Source: Mycobacterium gordonae
Lineage (GTDB): Bacteria; Actinomycetota; Actinomycetes; Mycobacteriales; Mycobacteriaceae
NCBI RefSeq assembly: GCF_017086405.1
Contig: NZ_CP070973.1
Location: 5,798,739 to 5,862,738 of the forward strand
DNA: 64,000 nt
Reading direction: 5' to 3'
The notes beneath the pieces are model-generated. The model saw nothing but the letters and a program-made list of their open reading frames with translations. It was not told where the DNA came from and did no database searches. Positions 1 through 9,165 of the stretch are shown piece by piece (within the stretch, counting starts at the first letter, position 1; each line of letters begins with the position of its first letter). The position numbers and the translations under genes were made by a program.

Positions 1-827
1 GGGAAGACACCGACCCCGACAACGAGGTGGGAATCGTCGGGCACACGCTCAACAGATTGCTCGACAACGTAGACAGCGCGCTGGCGCACCGCGTCGAATC
101 CGATATGCGCATGCGGCAATTCATCACCGACGCCAGTCACGAACTGCGTACTCCGTTGGCGGCCATCCAGGGCTACGCCGAGTTGACTCGTCAGGACAGC
201 TCGGCCTTGCCGCCCACCACCGAATACGCACTGGCGCGTATCGAGTCCGAGGGGCGGCGAATGGCATCGCTGGTCGACGAGTTGCTGCTGCTGTCCCGCC
301 TCGGCGAAGGTCAGGATCTGCAGTCCGAAGAACTGGACTTCACCAATCTGGTGATCAACGCCGTCAATGACGCGGCGGTCGCGGCACCGTCGCACCATTG
401 GGTCAAGAAATTGCCGGAGCAACCGGTGTGGGTCACCGGAGACCACGCGCGGCTCCATCAGGCCGTCAGCAACCTGCTCACCAACGCCTGGGTACACACT
501 CCCCCCGACGTCACCGTCACCACGGGCATCACCTGCCAGTACTCCCCTAGCCCCGATGGACCGGCCGCGCCATACGTCGAACTGACCGTCACCGACGACG
601 GACCCGACATCGACCCTGATGTGCTGCCCCGATTGTTCGAACGGTTCGTGCGTGCCGACAAGGCGCGCTCCAACGGTGCGGGCCACGGACTGGGTCTAGC
701 GATCGTCAATTCGATCGTCAAGGCGCACGAGGGCACGGTGTGCGCGGAATCGGCAAACGGCGAAACGGTGTTTCGCGTGCGCATCCCCATGATCACCCGG
801 CCACGCGCGAAAACCTCCGAGCGCTAA
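1..827 (+). CDS. sensor histidine kinase, C-terminal part (TrcS-like)
   Basis: The reading frame is open to the left window edge, so the sensor and membrane part is missing. A GTG at 27 is internal, because the frame continues upstream of it (EDTDPDNEV). What remains is the end of a HAMP linker, a HisKA dimerisation domain with the phospho-accepting His in DASHELRTP (codon 138-140), and a HATPase domain with N-box (SNLLTNAWVH), G1 (DDGPDID), F-box (LFERF) and G2 (GHGLGLAIV). All catalytic motifs look intact. In M. tuberculosis trcS/trcR lie beside kdp, which together with the sequence style makes TrcS the likeliest identity. The cognate regulator would be to the left of the window. Confidence 0.8.
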   Translation, partial: EDTDPDNEVGIVGHTLNRLLDNVDSALAHRVESDMRMRQFITDASHELRTPLAAIQGYAELTRQDSSALPPTTEYALARIESEGRRMASLVDELLLLSRLGEGQDLQSEELDFTNLVINAVNDAAVAAPSHHWVKKLPEQPVWVTGDHARLHQAVSNLLTNAWVHTPPDVTVTTGITCQYSPSPDGPAAPYVELTVTDDGPDIDPDVLPRLFERFVRADKARSNGAGHGLGLAIVNSIVKAHEGTVCAESANGETVFRVRIPMITRPRAKTSER

Positions 828-869
828 CCAGTCAGCGACTCGGCCTCCTTCAATGGGTCGCAACGACAA

Positions 870-978
870 GCCTTTACGCATCTATTGGCCGATCCTGGTC
901 GGCCGCCTTGGGCAGATCGCCTTCTCCGTGACCGTCACCACATGGCCCGTTGCGGAACTGTAAAGAATCCGTAAAGGC
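870..978. promoter_or_regulatory. candidate KdpE operator half-sites upstream of kdp
   Basis: The 828-1122 gap carries three copies of the hexamer CTTTAC: one on the plus strand at 872-877, and two on the minus strand (as GTAAAG) at 960-965 and 971-976. The last two are direct repeats spaced exactly 11 bp, the helical-turn spacing used by OmpR-family regulators such as KdpE. GCCTTTACG at 870-878 is the perfect inverse of CGTAAAGGC at 970-978. The E. coli kdp operator also uses TTTA(C/T)A half-sites. No other gene or RNA was recognised in this gap. Confidence 0.4.
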
Positions 979-1125
979 GGGCCGCCATGACGTTAGGAAA
1001 GTGTCAACCAAAGGCCCTGGATGTGGGGCTGCAATTAGCGTCAGGCTGGCCTTGCCTCCGAGTGCTCCCTGGAGCCGACTCGACGAGGCAGATTCGAACG
1101 CGGGGCCGCGCCGAACGGAGACATG

Positions 1126-1209
1126 ATGGGTGTGCTGGCATTTACCGTGCTCACGCTGGCGGTATTCGCCGTACTGGGCATGGTGCAGAAGTTGGTCGAG
1201 CGGTTGTGA
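1126..1209 (+). CDS. small single-pass membrane peptide upstream of kdpF
   Basis: A 27-residue ORF (28 if the adjacent ATG at 1123 is used) reading MGVLAFTVLTLAVFAVLG then MVQKLVERL. It has one hydrophobic helix of about 18 residues followed by a short amphipathic basic tail. GGAG at 1117-1120 sits 5 nt before ATG 1126, so that start is preferred. Its TGA overlaps the GTG of kdpF in the arrangement GTGA, the same coupling seen through the rest of the operon, which argues that it is translated. It resembles KdpF in size and topology but lacks the LLFPE(K/R)F ending. A role as an extra small Kdp subunit or leader peptide is inferred only. Confidence 0.55.
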   Translation: MGVLAFTVLTLAVFAVLGMVQKLVERL

Positions 1210-1295
1210 ACTACCAGAACATCGTCGGCCTGTTGCTGGCCGGCATCCTTGCTGTGTTTGTGGTATGCGCGCTGCTGTTTCCGGAGCGGTTCTAA
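1206..1295 (+). CDS. kdpF: KdpF, small stabilising subunit of the Kdp K+ pump
   Basis: A 29-residue peptide with a GTG start, beginning VNYQNIVGLLLAG and ending CALLFPERF. The LLFPE(R/K)F terminus is the recognisable hallmark of KdpF. It is one transmembrane helix that, in the family, stabilises the KdpABC complex in the membrane. It overlaps the preceding peptide by 4 bp and its TAA shares one base with the ATG of kdpA. Confidence 0.85.
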   Translation: MNYQNIVGLLLAGILAVFVVCALLFPERF

Positions 1296-2965
1296 TGAGC
1301 ACAACAACAGCGGGAATCGTCTTCCTCGCCTTTCTCGTCGCGGCGCTGGCGCTGGTGCACGTGCCGTTGGGGGACTACATGTACCGGGTCTACTCCGCGG
1401 AGAAGGACTCACGGGCCGAGTCGCTGATCTACCGACTGATCGGCGTCGACGCCCGCTCGCAGCAGACGTGGGGCGCCTACACGCGCAGCGTATTGGCGTT
1501 TTCCGCGGTCAGCATCCTGTTCCTGTTCGCTCTGCAGCTTGTGCAGGGCGGCTTGCCCTTACACCTGCACGACCCGGCCACCAAAATGACGCCGGGGCTG
1601 GCGTGGAACACCGCGGTCAGCTTCGTCACCAACACCAACTGGCAGGCCTACTCCGGCGAATCGACGCAGGGCCACCTGGTTCAACTGGCCGGCCTGACAG
1701 TTCAGAACTTCGTCTCGGCGGCCGTGGGCATGGCCGTGGCAGTCGCGCTGGTGCGCGGATTTGCGCGTAAGCGCACCGGCGAGCTGGGCAACTTCTGGGT
1801 GGATCTGGTGCGCGGAACGGTGCGCATTCTGCTCCCCATCGCCGTCGTCGGTGCCATCGTGCTCATCGCGGGTGGGGCGATCCAGAATTTCCACCTGCAC
1901 GACCAGGTCGTCACCACCCTGGCCGGTGCCCAGCAGACGATCACCGGCGGTCCGGTGGCCAGCCAGGAAGTCATCAAAGAGCTGGGCACCAACGGCGGCG
2001 GCTTCTACAACGCGAACTCCGCGCACCCGTTCGAGAACCCCACCGCGTGGACGAACTGGCTGGAAATCTTTCTGATGCTGGTGATCAGCTTCTCGCTGCC
2101 GCGCACGTTCGGGCGCATGGTGGGCAACACCAAGCAGGGTTATGCGATCGTCGCGGTCATGGTGACGCTGGCAGTCATCAGCGTCACGTTGCTGATGGTG
2201 TTCCAGTTGCAGCACCACGGCACCGTGCCGACCGCGGTGAGCGCGGCTACCGAGGGCGTCGAGCAGCGCTTCGGCGTCGCGGACTCGGCCGTCTTCGCCG
2301 ATGCCACCACGCTCACCTCCACCGGCGCCGTCGACTCCTTCCACGACTCCTACACCAGCCTCGGCGGGATGATGACGATGCTGGACATGCAGCTCGGCGA
2401 GGTCGCTCCGGGCGGCACCGGTTCGGGTCTGTACGGAATGCTGATCCTCGCGTTGATCACCGTCTTCGTCGCCGGTCTGATGGTGGGCCGCACCCCCGAA
2501 TACCTCGGCAAGAAGATCAATCCGCGCGAAATCAAGCTGGCGGCAAGCTATTTCCTGGTGACGCCGTTGATCGTGCTGACCGGCACCGCGATCGCCATGG
2601 CGTTGCCGGGCGAACGCGCCGGCATGCTCAACGGCGGGCCGCACGGAGTTTCGGAGATTCTGTACGCGTTCACCTCCGCGGCCAACAACAACGGGTCGGC
2701 CTTCGCCGGGCTCAGCGTCAACACCGACTGGTACAACACCGCTCTCGGACTGGCCATGCTCTTCGGCCGATTCGTGCCCATCATCCTGGTGCTCGCCCTG
2801 GCCGGATCACTGGCCAAACAGGGTGCCACGCCCGAGTCGGTGGGCACCCTGCCCACCCATCGGCCACAGTTCGTCGGCATGGTCGCCGGCGTCACCTTGA
2901 TCCTCGTGGCCCTCACCTTCCTGCCCATGCTGGCGCTGGGGCCCCTCGCTGAAGGAATTCACTGA
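1295..2965 (+). CDS. kdpA: KdpA, potassium-binding and translocating subunit
   Basis: 556 residues, the normal length for KdpA, with about ten transmembrane segments. Pore-loop signatures are present: TNTNWQAYSGE in the first third, TNGGGFYNANSAHP near residue 235, and AANNNGSAFAG near residue 470. These form the K+ selectivity filter of the SKT-superfamily channel-like subunit. It works with KdpB (ATPase), KdpC and KdpF in high-affinity K+ uptake at low external potassium. The ATG at 1295 overlaps the kdpF stop (TAATG), and the stop overlaps the kdpB start by one base, so translation is coupled. Confidence 0.95.
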   Translation: MSTTTAGIVFLAFLVAALALVHVPLGDYMYRVYSAEKDSRAESLIYRLIGVDARSQQTWGAYTRSVLAFSAVSILFLFALQLVQGGLPLHLHDPATKMTPGLAWNTAVSFVTNTNWQAYSGESTQGHLVQLAGLTVQNFVSAAVGMAVAVALVRGFARKRTGELGNFWVDLVRGTVRILLPIAVVGAIVLIAGGAIQNFHLHDQVVTTLAGAQQTITGGPVASQEVIKELGTNGGGFYNANSAHPFENPTAWTNWLEIFLMLVISFSLPRTFGRMVGNTKQGYAIVAVMVTLAVISVTLLMVFQLQHHGTVPTAVSAATEGVEQRFGVADSAVFADATTLTSTGAVDSFHDSYTSLGGMMTMLDMQLGEVAPGGTGSGLYGMLILALITVFVAGLMVGRTPEYLGKKINPREIKLAASYFLVTPLIVLTGTAIAMALPGERAGMLNGGPHGVSEILYAFTSAANNNGSAFAGLSVNTDWYNTALGLAMLFGRFVPIILVLALAGSLAKQGATPESVGTLPTHRPQFVGMVAGVTLILVALTFLPMLALGPLAEGIH

Positions 2966-5070
2966 TGAGCGCGACCACCAAGGCGCTACCGGGCGGCATG
3001 CTCGACCCGGCGATGCTGTGGAAGTCGACACCGCAGGCACTGACCAAACTCGACCCGCGCACGCTGTGGCGCAACCCGGTCATGTTCATCGTCGAGATCG
3101 GCGCCGTCTGGGCGACCATGCTGGCCATCGCCAGCCCCACCTGGTTCGCCTGGTTGATTGTGGCGTGGCTCTGGCTGACGGTGGTGTTCGCCAACCTCGC
3201 CGAGGCGGTGGCCGAAGGCCGCGGCAAGGCGCAGGCCGAGACGCTGCGCAAAGCCAAGACCCAGACCATGGCGCGACGGCTGACCGGCTGGGCACCCGGC
3301 CGGCCACTGGTCGAGGAAGAAGTGGCCGCTCCACTGCTGCAACAGGGCGACATCGTCGTGGTCGAGGCCGGGCAGGTGATCCCGGGCGACGGCGATGTCG
3401 TGGAAGGCATTGCCTCAGTGGACGAGTCGGCGATCACGGGTGAGTCGGCACCGGTGATCCGGGAGTCCGGCGGCGACCGCTCGGCGGTCACCGGCGGCAC
3501 CACCGTACTGAGCGATCAGATCATCGTGAAAATCACCCAGAAGCCCGGCGAAAGCTTCATCGACCGGATGATCGCGCTCGTCGAGGGCGCCAACCGGCAG
3601 AAGACACCCAACGAGATCGCGCTCAACATACTGCTGGCCGCGCTGACGATCATCTTCATCTTCGCCGTCGCCACCCTGCAACCGTTGGCGATCTACTCCA
3701 AGACGAGCAACCCCGGTGTCCCGGACACTCAGGCGCTCAACGGAAGTGGCGTCACCGGCATCGTGATGGTGTCGCTGCTGGTGTGCCTGATCCCCACCAC
3801 GATCGGCGCGTTGCTGTCGGCCATCGGTATCGCGGGCATGGACCGGCTGGTGCAGCGCAACGTGCTGGCGATGTCCGGACGCGCGGTCGAGGCCGCCGGC
3901 GACGTCAACACCCTGCTGCTGGACAAGACCGGCACCATCACCCTGGGTAACCGGCAGGCGGCCGCCTTCATCCCGGTCGACGGAGTCTCGGCGGAGGAAC
4001 TGGCCGACGCCGCGCAGCTGTCCAGCCTGGCCGATGAGACACCGGAAGGACGCTCGGTCGTCGTCTTCGCCAAGGAGCACTTCGGATTACGCGCACGCAC
4101 TCCCGGCGAACTCGCCCACGCCCAGTGGGTGACGTTCTCTGCCGCGACGCGCATGTCCGGCGTCGACGTCGACGACCACCAGTTGCGCAAGGGCGCGGCC
4201 AGTTCGGTGGCGGAATGGGTACGCGACCAGGGCGGTCAGGTGCCCAGCCAGCTCGGGGTGATCGTCGACGGCGTCTCGGCCGGTGGCGGCACCCCGCTGG
4301 TGGTCGGGGAAAGCCGCGGCGGCACGGCTGCGGTGCTCGGCGTGATCCATCTCAAGGACGTCGTCAAGCAGGGTATGCGGGAGCGGTTCGACGAGATGCG
4401 CCGGATGGGCATTCGCACCGTGATGATCACCGGCGATAACCCGTTGACTGCCAAAGCGATTGCCGATGAGGCCGGGGTCGACGACTTCCTCGCCGAAGCC
4501 ACACCCGAAGACAAGCTTGCATTGATCAAGCGGGAGCAGGAGGGCGGCAAGCTGGTCGCGATGACCGGTGACGGCACCAACGACGCGCCGGCGTTGGCTC
4601 AGGCCGATGTGGGTGTGGCGATGAACACCGGGACGTCGGCCGCCAAAGAGGCCGGCAACATGGTCGATCTCGATTCCGATCCCACCAAGCTGATCGAGAT
4701 CGTCGAAATCGGCAAGCAGTTGTTGATCACCCGCGGCGCGTTGACCACGTTCTCCATCGCCAACGACATCGCTAAGTACTTCGCGATCATCCCGGCGATG
4801 TTCGTCACCCTGTACCCCGGCCTGGATCTGCTGAACGTGATGCGGCTGCACAGCCCGCAATCGGCGATCCTGTCCGCGGTGATCTTCAACGCGATCATCA
4901 TCGTGTTGCTGATCCCGTTGTCGCTGCGGGGGGTGCGGTATACGCCGAGCAGCGCGTCAAAGCTGTTGAGCCGCAACCTCTATGTCTACGGACTGGGAGG
5001 CATCGTCGCCCCGTTCTTCGGAATCAAGCTGATCGATCTGATCGTCCAATTCGTCCCCGGGATGTCCTGA
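2965..5070 (+). CDS. kdpB: KdpB, P-type ATPase subunit
   Basis: 701 residues, a P-type ATPase of class IA. The phosphorylated Asp is D320 in DKTGTITLGN, the actuator motif TGES is at 158-161, and the hinge motif TGDGTNDAPAL starts near residue 534, so all catalytic elements are intact. Several hydrophobic stretches at both ends and in the middle give the expected seven or so membrane helices. It hydrolyses ATP to drive K+ movement through KdpA. It starts on the last base of the kdpA stop, and kdpC follows after one base. Confidence 0.96.
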   Translation: MSATTKALPGGMLDPAMLWKSTPQALTKLDPRTLWRNPVMFIVEIGAVWATMLAIASPTWFAWLIVAWLWLTVVFANLAEAVAEGRGKAQAETLRKAKTQTMARRLTGWAPGRPLVEEEVAAPLLQQGDIVVVEAGQVIPGDGDVVEGIASVDESAITGESAPVIRESGGDRSAVTGGTTVLSDQIIVKITQKPGESFIDRMIALVEGANRQKTPNEIALNILLAALTIIFIFAVATLQPLAIYSKTSNPGVPDTQALNGSGVTGIVMVSLLVCLIPTTIGALLSAIGIAGMDRLVQRNVLAMSGRAVEAAGDVNTLLLDKTGTITLGNRQAAAFIPVDGVSAEELADAAQLSSLADETPEGRSVVVFAKEHFGLRARTPGELAHAQWVTFSAATRMSGVDVDDHQLRKGAASSVAEWVRDQGGQVPSQLGVIVDGVSAGGGTPLVVGESRGGTAAVLGVIHLKDVVKQGMRERFDEMRRMGIRTVMITGDNPLTAKAIADEAGVDDFLAEATPEDKLALIKREQEGGKLVAMTGDGTNDAPALAQADVGVAMNTGTSAAKEAGNMVDLDSDPTKLIEIVEIGKQLLITRGALTTFSIANDIAKYFAIIPAMFVTLYPGLDLLNVMRLHSPQSAILSAVIFNAIIIVLLIPLSLRGVRYTPSSASKLLSRNLYVYGLGGIVAPFFGIKLIDLIVQFVPGMS

Positions 5071-5071
5071 C

Positions 5072-5926
5072 ATGACGTTCTCCAGTTTTCTCCGCATCCA
5101 CTGGGCCGCCTGCCGGGCACTTGTGGTGCTCACGGTGCTCCTCGGCCTGGTCTATCCGCTGTTCATCTGGCTGGTGGCGCAGATCCCCGGACTGCATGAC
5201 AAGGCCGAAGGGTCGATCGTCACCGTGGGGGGCAAGCCGGTGGGTAGTCGGCTGGTCGGTCAACTGTTCACCGACGCCGCCGGCAACCCGCTGCCGCAGT
5301 ACTTCCAGAGCCGGCCGTCGGCGGCCGGCAACGGGTATGAACCACTGTCGACGGGCGCGAGCAATCTTGGACCGGAGAACATGAGCCTGCTCAATCAGGT
5401 GTGCTCGCGCAGCGTGGCGGTGGGCAAGCTGGAGCGAGTGGACGGCTCACGTCCTTTCTGCACCGACGGCGGCGTCGGAGCCGTGCTGGCGGTGATCGGC
5501 CCGCGCGATGCCCGCGGCGCGGTTACCCACCCCACCCGGGTGGTCAGCGTCAACGAGCCGTGCCAGACGACGGCGGCGCCCTTCCTGGTCAGCTACCAGG
5601 GAGTCCGGGTGGAGTGCGCCAAAGACGGCGAAGACTACTCAATCGGCCAAAGGGTGCCGATCCGCGGCGCCGCGCCGGCCAACCCCGTGGTGCCTGCCGA
5701 CGCTGTAACCGCCAGTGGCAGTGGACTGGACCCGAACATCTCGGTCGCCTACGCGGACCTCCAGGTGGCACGGGTGGCGCGGGCCCGTCGCGTCAGCCCG
5801 GACCAGGTGCGGGATGTGCTGGCGCAGTTCCGCACTGGCCGGGCGCTCGGGTTCTTCGGGGAACCGTGCGTCAACGTCTTGCTGCTCAACCTGCAACTCG
5901 ACCGCCGATACCCGGTCACCGGCTAG
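5072..5926 (+). CDS. kdpC: KdpC subunit with a large Cys-containing insertion
   Basis: 284 residues, compared with about 190 for typical KdpC. Residues 15-36 are the single N-terminal membrane anchor. The conserved QYFQSRPSAAGNGY and SNLGP blocks (77-101) and the C-terminal block VPADAVTASGSGLDPNIS (207-224) with LGFFGE are present. Between them lies about 95 extra residues (about 105-205) holding C111, C130, C164 and C182. If KdpC keeps its usual topology this region is extracytoplasmic and could be disulfide-bonded. KdpC stabilises the KdpA/KdpB assembly and affects ATP affinity. There is no frameshift, and the insertion keeps the high-GC third-position pattern of the gene. Confidence 0.9.
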   Translation: MTFSSFLRIHWAACRALVVLTVLLGLVYPLFIWLVAQIPGLHDKAEGSIVTVGGKPVGSRLVGQLFTDAAGNPLPQYFQSRPSAAGNGYEPLSTGASNLGPENMSLLNQVCSRSVAVGKLERVDGSRPFCTDGGVGAVLAVIGPRDARGAVTHPTRVVSVNEPCQTTAAPFLVSYQGVRVECAKDGEDYSIGQRVPIRGAAPANPVVPADAVTASGSGLDPNISVAYADLQVARVARARRVSPDQVRDVLAQFRTGRALGFFGEPCVNVLLLNLQLDRRYPVTG

Positions 5927-5938
5927 GGTCACGGAGGG

Positions 5939-8488
5939 ATGATGGTTGACGTGACCGACGTCAGCCTTAGCGAGCACCGTACCAAGCGCGGTGAGCTACG
6001 CATCTATCTCGGTGCGGCCCCAGGCGTCGGTAAGACCTACGCGATGCTCGGTGAAGCCCATCGGCGTCTGCAGCGCGGCACCGACGTCGTAGCCGCCGTC
6101 ATCGAAACCCACGGTCGGGCGAAAACCGCTGAGCTGCTTGCCGGGATCAAGACCATTCCGCCGCGCTTCATCGAATACCGGGGCGGCAGCTTCGCCGAAC
6201 TCGACGTGCCGGCGGTGTTGGCCCGCCGTCCACAGGTCGTGTTGGTCGACGAACTCGCCCACACCAACACCCCGGGCAGCAAGAACGCCAAGCGCTGGCA
6301 GGACGTCGAAGAGCTGCTGGACGCCGGCATCACGGTGATCTCCACGGTGAACATCCAACATCTGGAGAGCCTGAACGACGTCGTTGCCCAGATCACCGGA
6401 ATCGAGCAGAAGGAGACGATTCCCGACTCGATCGTCCGGCAGGCGTCCCAGGTCGAACTGATAGACATCACCCCCGAAGCGCTGCAGCGCAGGCTTTCTC
6501 ACGGCAACGTCTATGCGCCGGAACGGATCGATGCCGCGTTGTCCAACTATTTCCGCCGCGGAAACCTGACTGCGCTGCGGGAATTGGCGTTGCTGTGGCT
6601 GGCCGACCAAGTCGACACCGCGCTGGCGAAATACCGTGCGGAAAACAAGATCACCGCGATGTGGGAAGCCCGGGAGCGCGTCGTGGTGGCCGTCACCGGT
6701 GGACGGGAGTCAGAGACGTTGGTGCGCAGAGCGTCTCGAATCGCGTCGAAGTCCACCGCCGAGTTGATGGTGGTCCATGTGGTGCGTGGGGACGGGCTGG
6801 CCGGCCTGTCCGAGACCCGGATGGCCAAGATTCGCGAGCTGGCCAACAGCCTGGACGCCTCTCTGCATACCGTAGTGGGCGACGACGTGCCCGGCGCTCT
6901 GCTGGATTTCGCCCGCGAGATGAACGCGACCCAGCTGGTGGTCGGCACCTCCCGACGACCGCGATGGGCGCGCATCTTCGACGAGGGAATCGGTCCGGCC
7001 ATCGTCGAGCATTCCGGCAAGATCGACGTGCACATGGTCACCCATGAGGAGTCCAGGCGCGGAGTTCGCACCGCCTCGATCTCACCGCGGGAGCGCCGAG
7101 TCGCGTCCTGGCTGGCGGCCGTCCTGGTGCCGTCCCTGATCTGCGGTGGCACCCTGGCATGGCTGGACCGGTACCTGGACACCAGCGGCGCGAGCGCGCT
7201 GTTCTTCGTCGGAGTGCTGGTGGTGGCGTTGTTCGGCGGCGTCGGCCCCGCCGTGCTGTCGGGGGTGCTGTCCAGCCTGTTGTTGAACTACTTCCTGACC
7301 GCCCCGCGGCACACCTTCACCATCGCCGAGCCATCTGCCGCCGTCACCGAGGTCGTGTTACTGCTGATCGCGGTGGCCGTCGCGGTGCTGGTCGATGGGG
7401 CGGCCAAACGCTCGCGCGAGGCGCGCCGCGCCTCCCAGGAGGCCGAACTGCTCACGCTGTTCGCCGGCTCGGTGTTGCGCGGCGCAGACCTGGAAACGCT
7501 GCTGGAGCGGGTGCGTGAGACCTACTCGCAGCGTGCGGTGAGCATGCTGCGTGAAGACACCGTCGATGGGCGCACCCGACGGGCTGTCGTCGCGTCCGTG
7601 GGCAAGGATGCCTGTGCCACAGTCGATTCCGCTGACACCGCGATCGAGGTGGGCGACGACGAGTTCTGGATGCTGTTGGGTGGGCGACGACTGGCTGCGC
7701 GGGATCGCCGGGTGCTGCACGCGGTGGCCACGCAGGCGGCGGGGCTGATCAAGCAGCGCGAACTCGCCGACGAAGCCAGCCGCACCGAAGCGATCGTGCG
7801 AGCCGACGAGCTGCGTCGCTCGCTGCTGTCAGCGGTCAGCCACGATCTGCGAACCCCGTTGGCGGCAGCCAAAGTTTCCGTGTCCAGCCTGCGCGCCGGC
7901 GACGTCGCGTTCTCGCCCGAGGACACCGCCGAACTGTTGGCCACCATTGAGGAGTCCATCGACTCGCTGACCGCTTTGGTGGGCAACCTGCTCGATTCGT
8001 CGCGGTTGGCCGCCGGTGTCATACATCCGGAATTGCACCGGGTGTATCTGGAGGAAGTGGTGCAGCGCGCGCTGGTCAGTATCGGCACAGGCGCCACCGG
8101 GTTCTTCCGGTCCGCGATCGACCGGGTGAAGGTCGATGTCGGCGACGCGGTGGTGATGGCCGACGTCGGGTTGCTCGAACGGGTGTTGGCCAACCTGATC
8201 GACAACGCGCTGCGTTACGCGCCCGACTGCGTGGTGCGGGTGAATGCGGGTCGAGTGGGTGATCGGGTGCTGATCAACGTCATCGACGAGGGGCCGGGCA
8301 TCCCGCACGGGGCCGAGGATCAGATCTTCGAAGCGTTTCAGCGCCTCGGCGATCACGACAACACCACGGGCGTGGGCCTGGGCATGTCGGTGGCACGCGG
8401 CTTCGTCGAGGCCATGGGTGGGACGATCGCGGCCGGTGACACCCCCGGCGGCGGCCTCACCGTTGTGGTGGATCTGAGCGCAACATGA
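5939..8488 (+). CDS. kdpD: KdpD, turgor/K+-responsive sensor histidine kinase
   Basis: 849 residues with complete KdpD architecture. The N-terminal KdpD domain has Walker A GAAPGVGKT (25-33) and Walker B VLVDE (101-105). A USP-like domain covers about 250-370, four closely spaced membrane helices about 385-495, a GAF-like segment follows, then HisKA with H635 in SAVSHDLRTP, and a HATPase domain with NLIDNALRYAP and DEGPGI. ATG at 5939 and 5942 are adjacent, and GGAGGG at 5933-5938 fits 5942 better. It lies 12 bp after kdpC and overlaps kdpE by 4 bp (ATGA). In M. tuberculosis, from memory, kdpDE is divergent from kdpFABC, whereas here it is the end of the same operon. Confidence 0.95.
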   Translation: MMVDVTDVSLSEHRTKRGELRIYLGAAPGVGKTYAMLGEAHRRLQRGTDVVAAVIETHGRAKTAELLAGIKTIPPRFIEYRGGSFAELDVPAVLARRPQVVLVDELAHTNTPGSKNAKRWQDVEELLDAGITVISTVNIQHLESLNDVVAQITGIEQKETIPDSIVRQASQVELIDITPEALQRRLSHGNVYAPERIDAALSNYFRRGNLTALRELALLWLADQVDTALAKYRAENKITAMWEARERVVVAVTGGRESETLVRRASRIASKSTAELMVVHVVRGDGLAGLSETRMAKIRELANSLDASLHTVVGDDVPGALLDFAREMNATQLVVGTSRRPRWARIFDEGIGPAIVEHSGKIDVHMVTHEESRRGVRTASISPRERRVASWLAAVLVPSLICGGTLAWLDRYLDTSGASALFFVGVLVVALFGGVGPAVLSGVLSSLLLNYFLTAPRHTFTIAEPSAAVTEVVLLLIAVAVAVLVDGAAKRSREARRASQEAELLTLFAGSVLRGADLETLLERVRETYSQRAVSMLREDTVDGRTRRAVVASVGKDACATVDSADTAIEVGDDEFWMLLGGRRLAARDRRVLHAVATQAAGLIKQRELADEASRTEAIVRADELRRSLLSAVSHDLRTPLAAAKVSVSSLRAGDVAFSPEDTAELLATIEESIDSLTALVGNLLDSSRLAAGVIHPELHRVYLEEVVQRALVSIGTGATGFFRSAIDRVKVDVGDAVVMADVGLLERVLANLIDNALRYAPDCVVRVNAGRVGDRVLINVIDEGPGIPHGAEDQIFEAFQRLGDHDNTTGVGLGMSVARGFVEAMGGTIAAGDTPGGGLTVVVDLSAT

Positions 8489-9165
8489 CCAGGGTGCTGG
8501 TGATCGACGACGAGCCGCACATCCTGCGGGCTCTGAAGATCAACCTGAGCGTGCGAGGGTACGAGGTGATCACCGCCTCGACCGGGGCTGGGGCATTGCG
8601 AGCAGCTGCCGAGCATCCGCCCGAGGTGGTGATCCTGGACCTCGGGCTGCCGGACATCTCGGGGATCGACGTATTGGCGGGCCTACGCGGCTGGCTGTCC
8701 GCCCCGGTGATCGTGCTGTCGGCGCGCAGCGATTCAGCGGACAAAGTCCAGGCGTTGGATGCCGGCGCCGACGACTACGTAACGAAGCCCTTTGGGATGG
8801 ACGAGTTTCTGGCCCGGCTGCGGGCGGCGGTGCGCCGCAACACGGCGGCCTCCGAGACCGACCAGCCAGTCATCGAAACCGATGCCTTCACCATCGATCT
8901 GGCGGCCAAGAAGGTCACCAAGGCCGGCGCCGAGGTGCACCTGACGCCGACCGAGTGGGGAATGCTCGAGGTGCTCGCTCGCAATCGAGGCAAACTGGTC
9001 GGTCGCGAGGAGCTGCTGAAGGAGGTGTGGGGGCCGGGGTATGCGACCGAAACCCACTACCTTCGTGTGTATCTGGCGCAGCTGCGGCGCAAGCTCGAGG
9101 ACGACCCGTCACATCCCCGGCATCTGCTGACCGAATCGGGCATGGGCTACCGCTTCGAGGTTTGA
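8485..9165 (+). CDS. kdpE: KdpE, OmpR-family response regulator
   Basis: 226 residues. The receiver domain has the acidic pair D8/D9, phospho-acceptor D52 (VVILDLGLPD) and conserved K in YVTKPFG. The C-terminal winged helix shows LTPTEWGMLEVLARNRGKLV and the typical ending GMGYRFEV. Partner of KdpD, and likely activator of the operon it ends through the repeats at 870-978. Its TGA is immediately followed by a long inverted repeat shared with the end of ppx. Confidence 0.95.
   Translation: MTRVLVIDDEPHILRALKINLSVRGYEVITASTGAGALRAAAEHPPEVVILDLGLPDISGIDVLAGLRGWLSAPVIVLSARSDSADKVQALDAGADDYVTKPFGMDEFLARLRAAVRRNTAASETDQPVIETDAFTIDLAAKKVTKAGAEVHLTPTEWGMLEVLARNRGKLVGREELLKEVWGPGYATETHYLRVYLAQLRRKLEDDPSHPRHLLTESGMGYRFEV

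Noticed and set aside
828..1122. c-di-AMP (ydaO) or other riboswitch before kdp
   Set aside because: I could not find the conserved core blocks of ydaO; only the CTTTAC repeats are supported.
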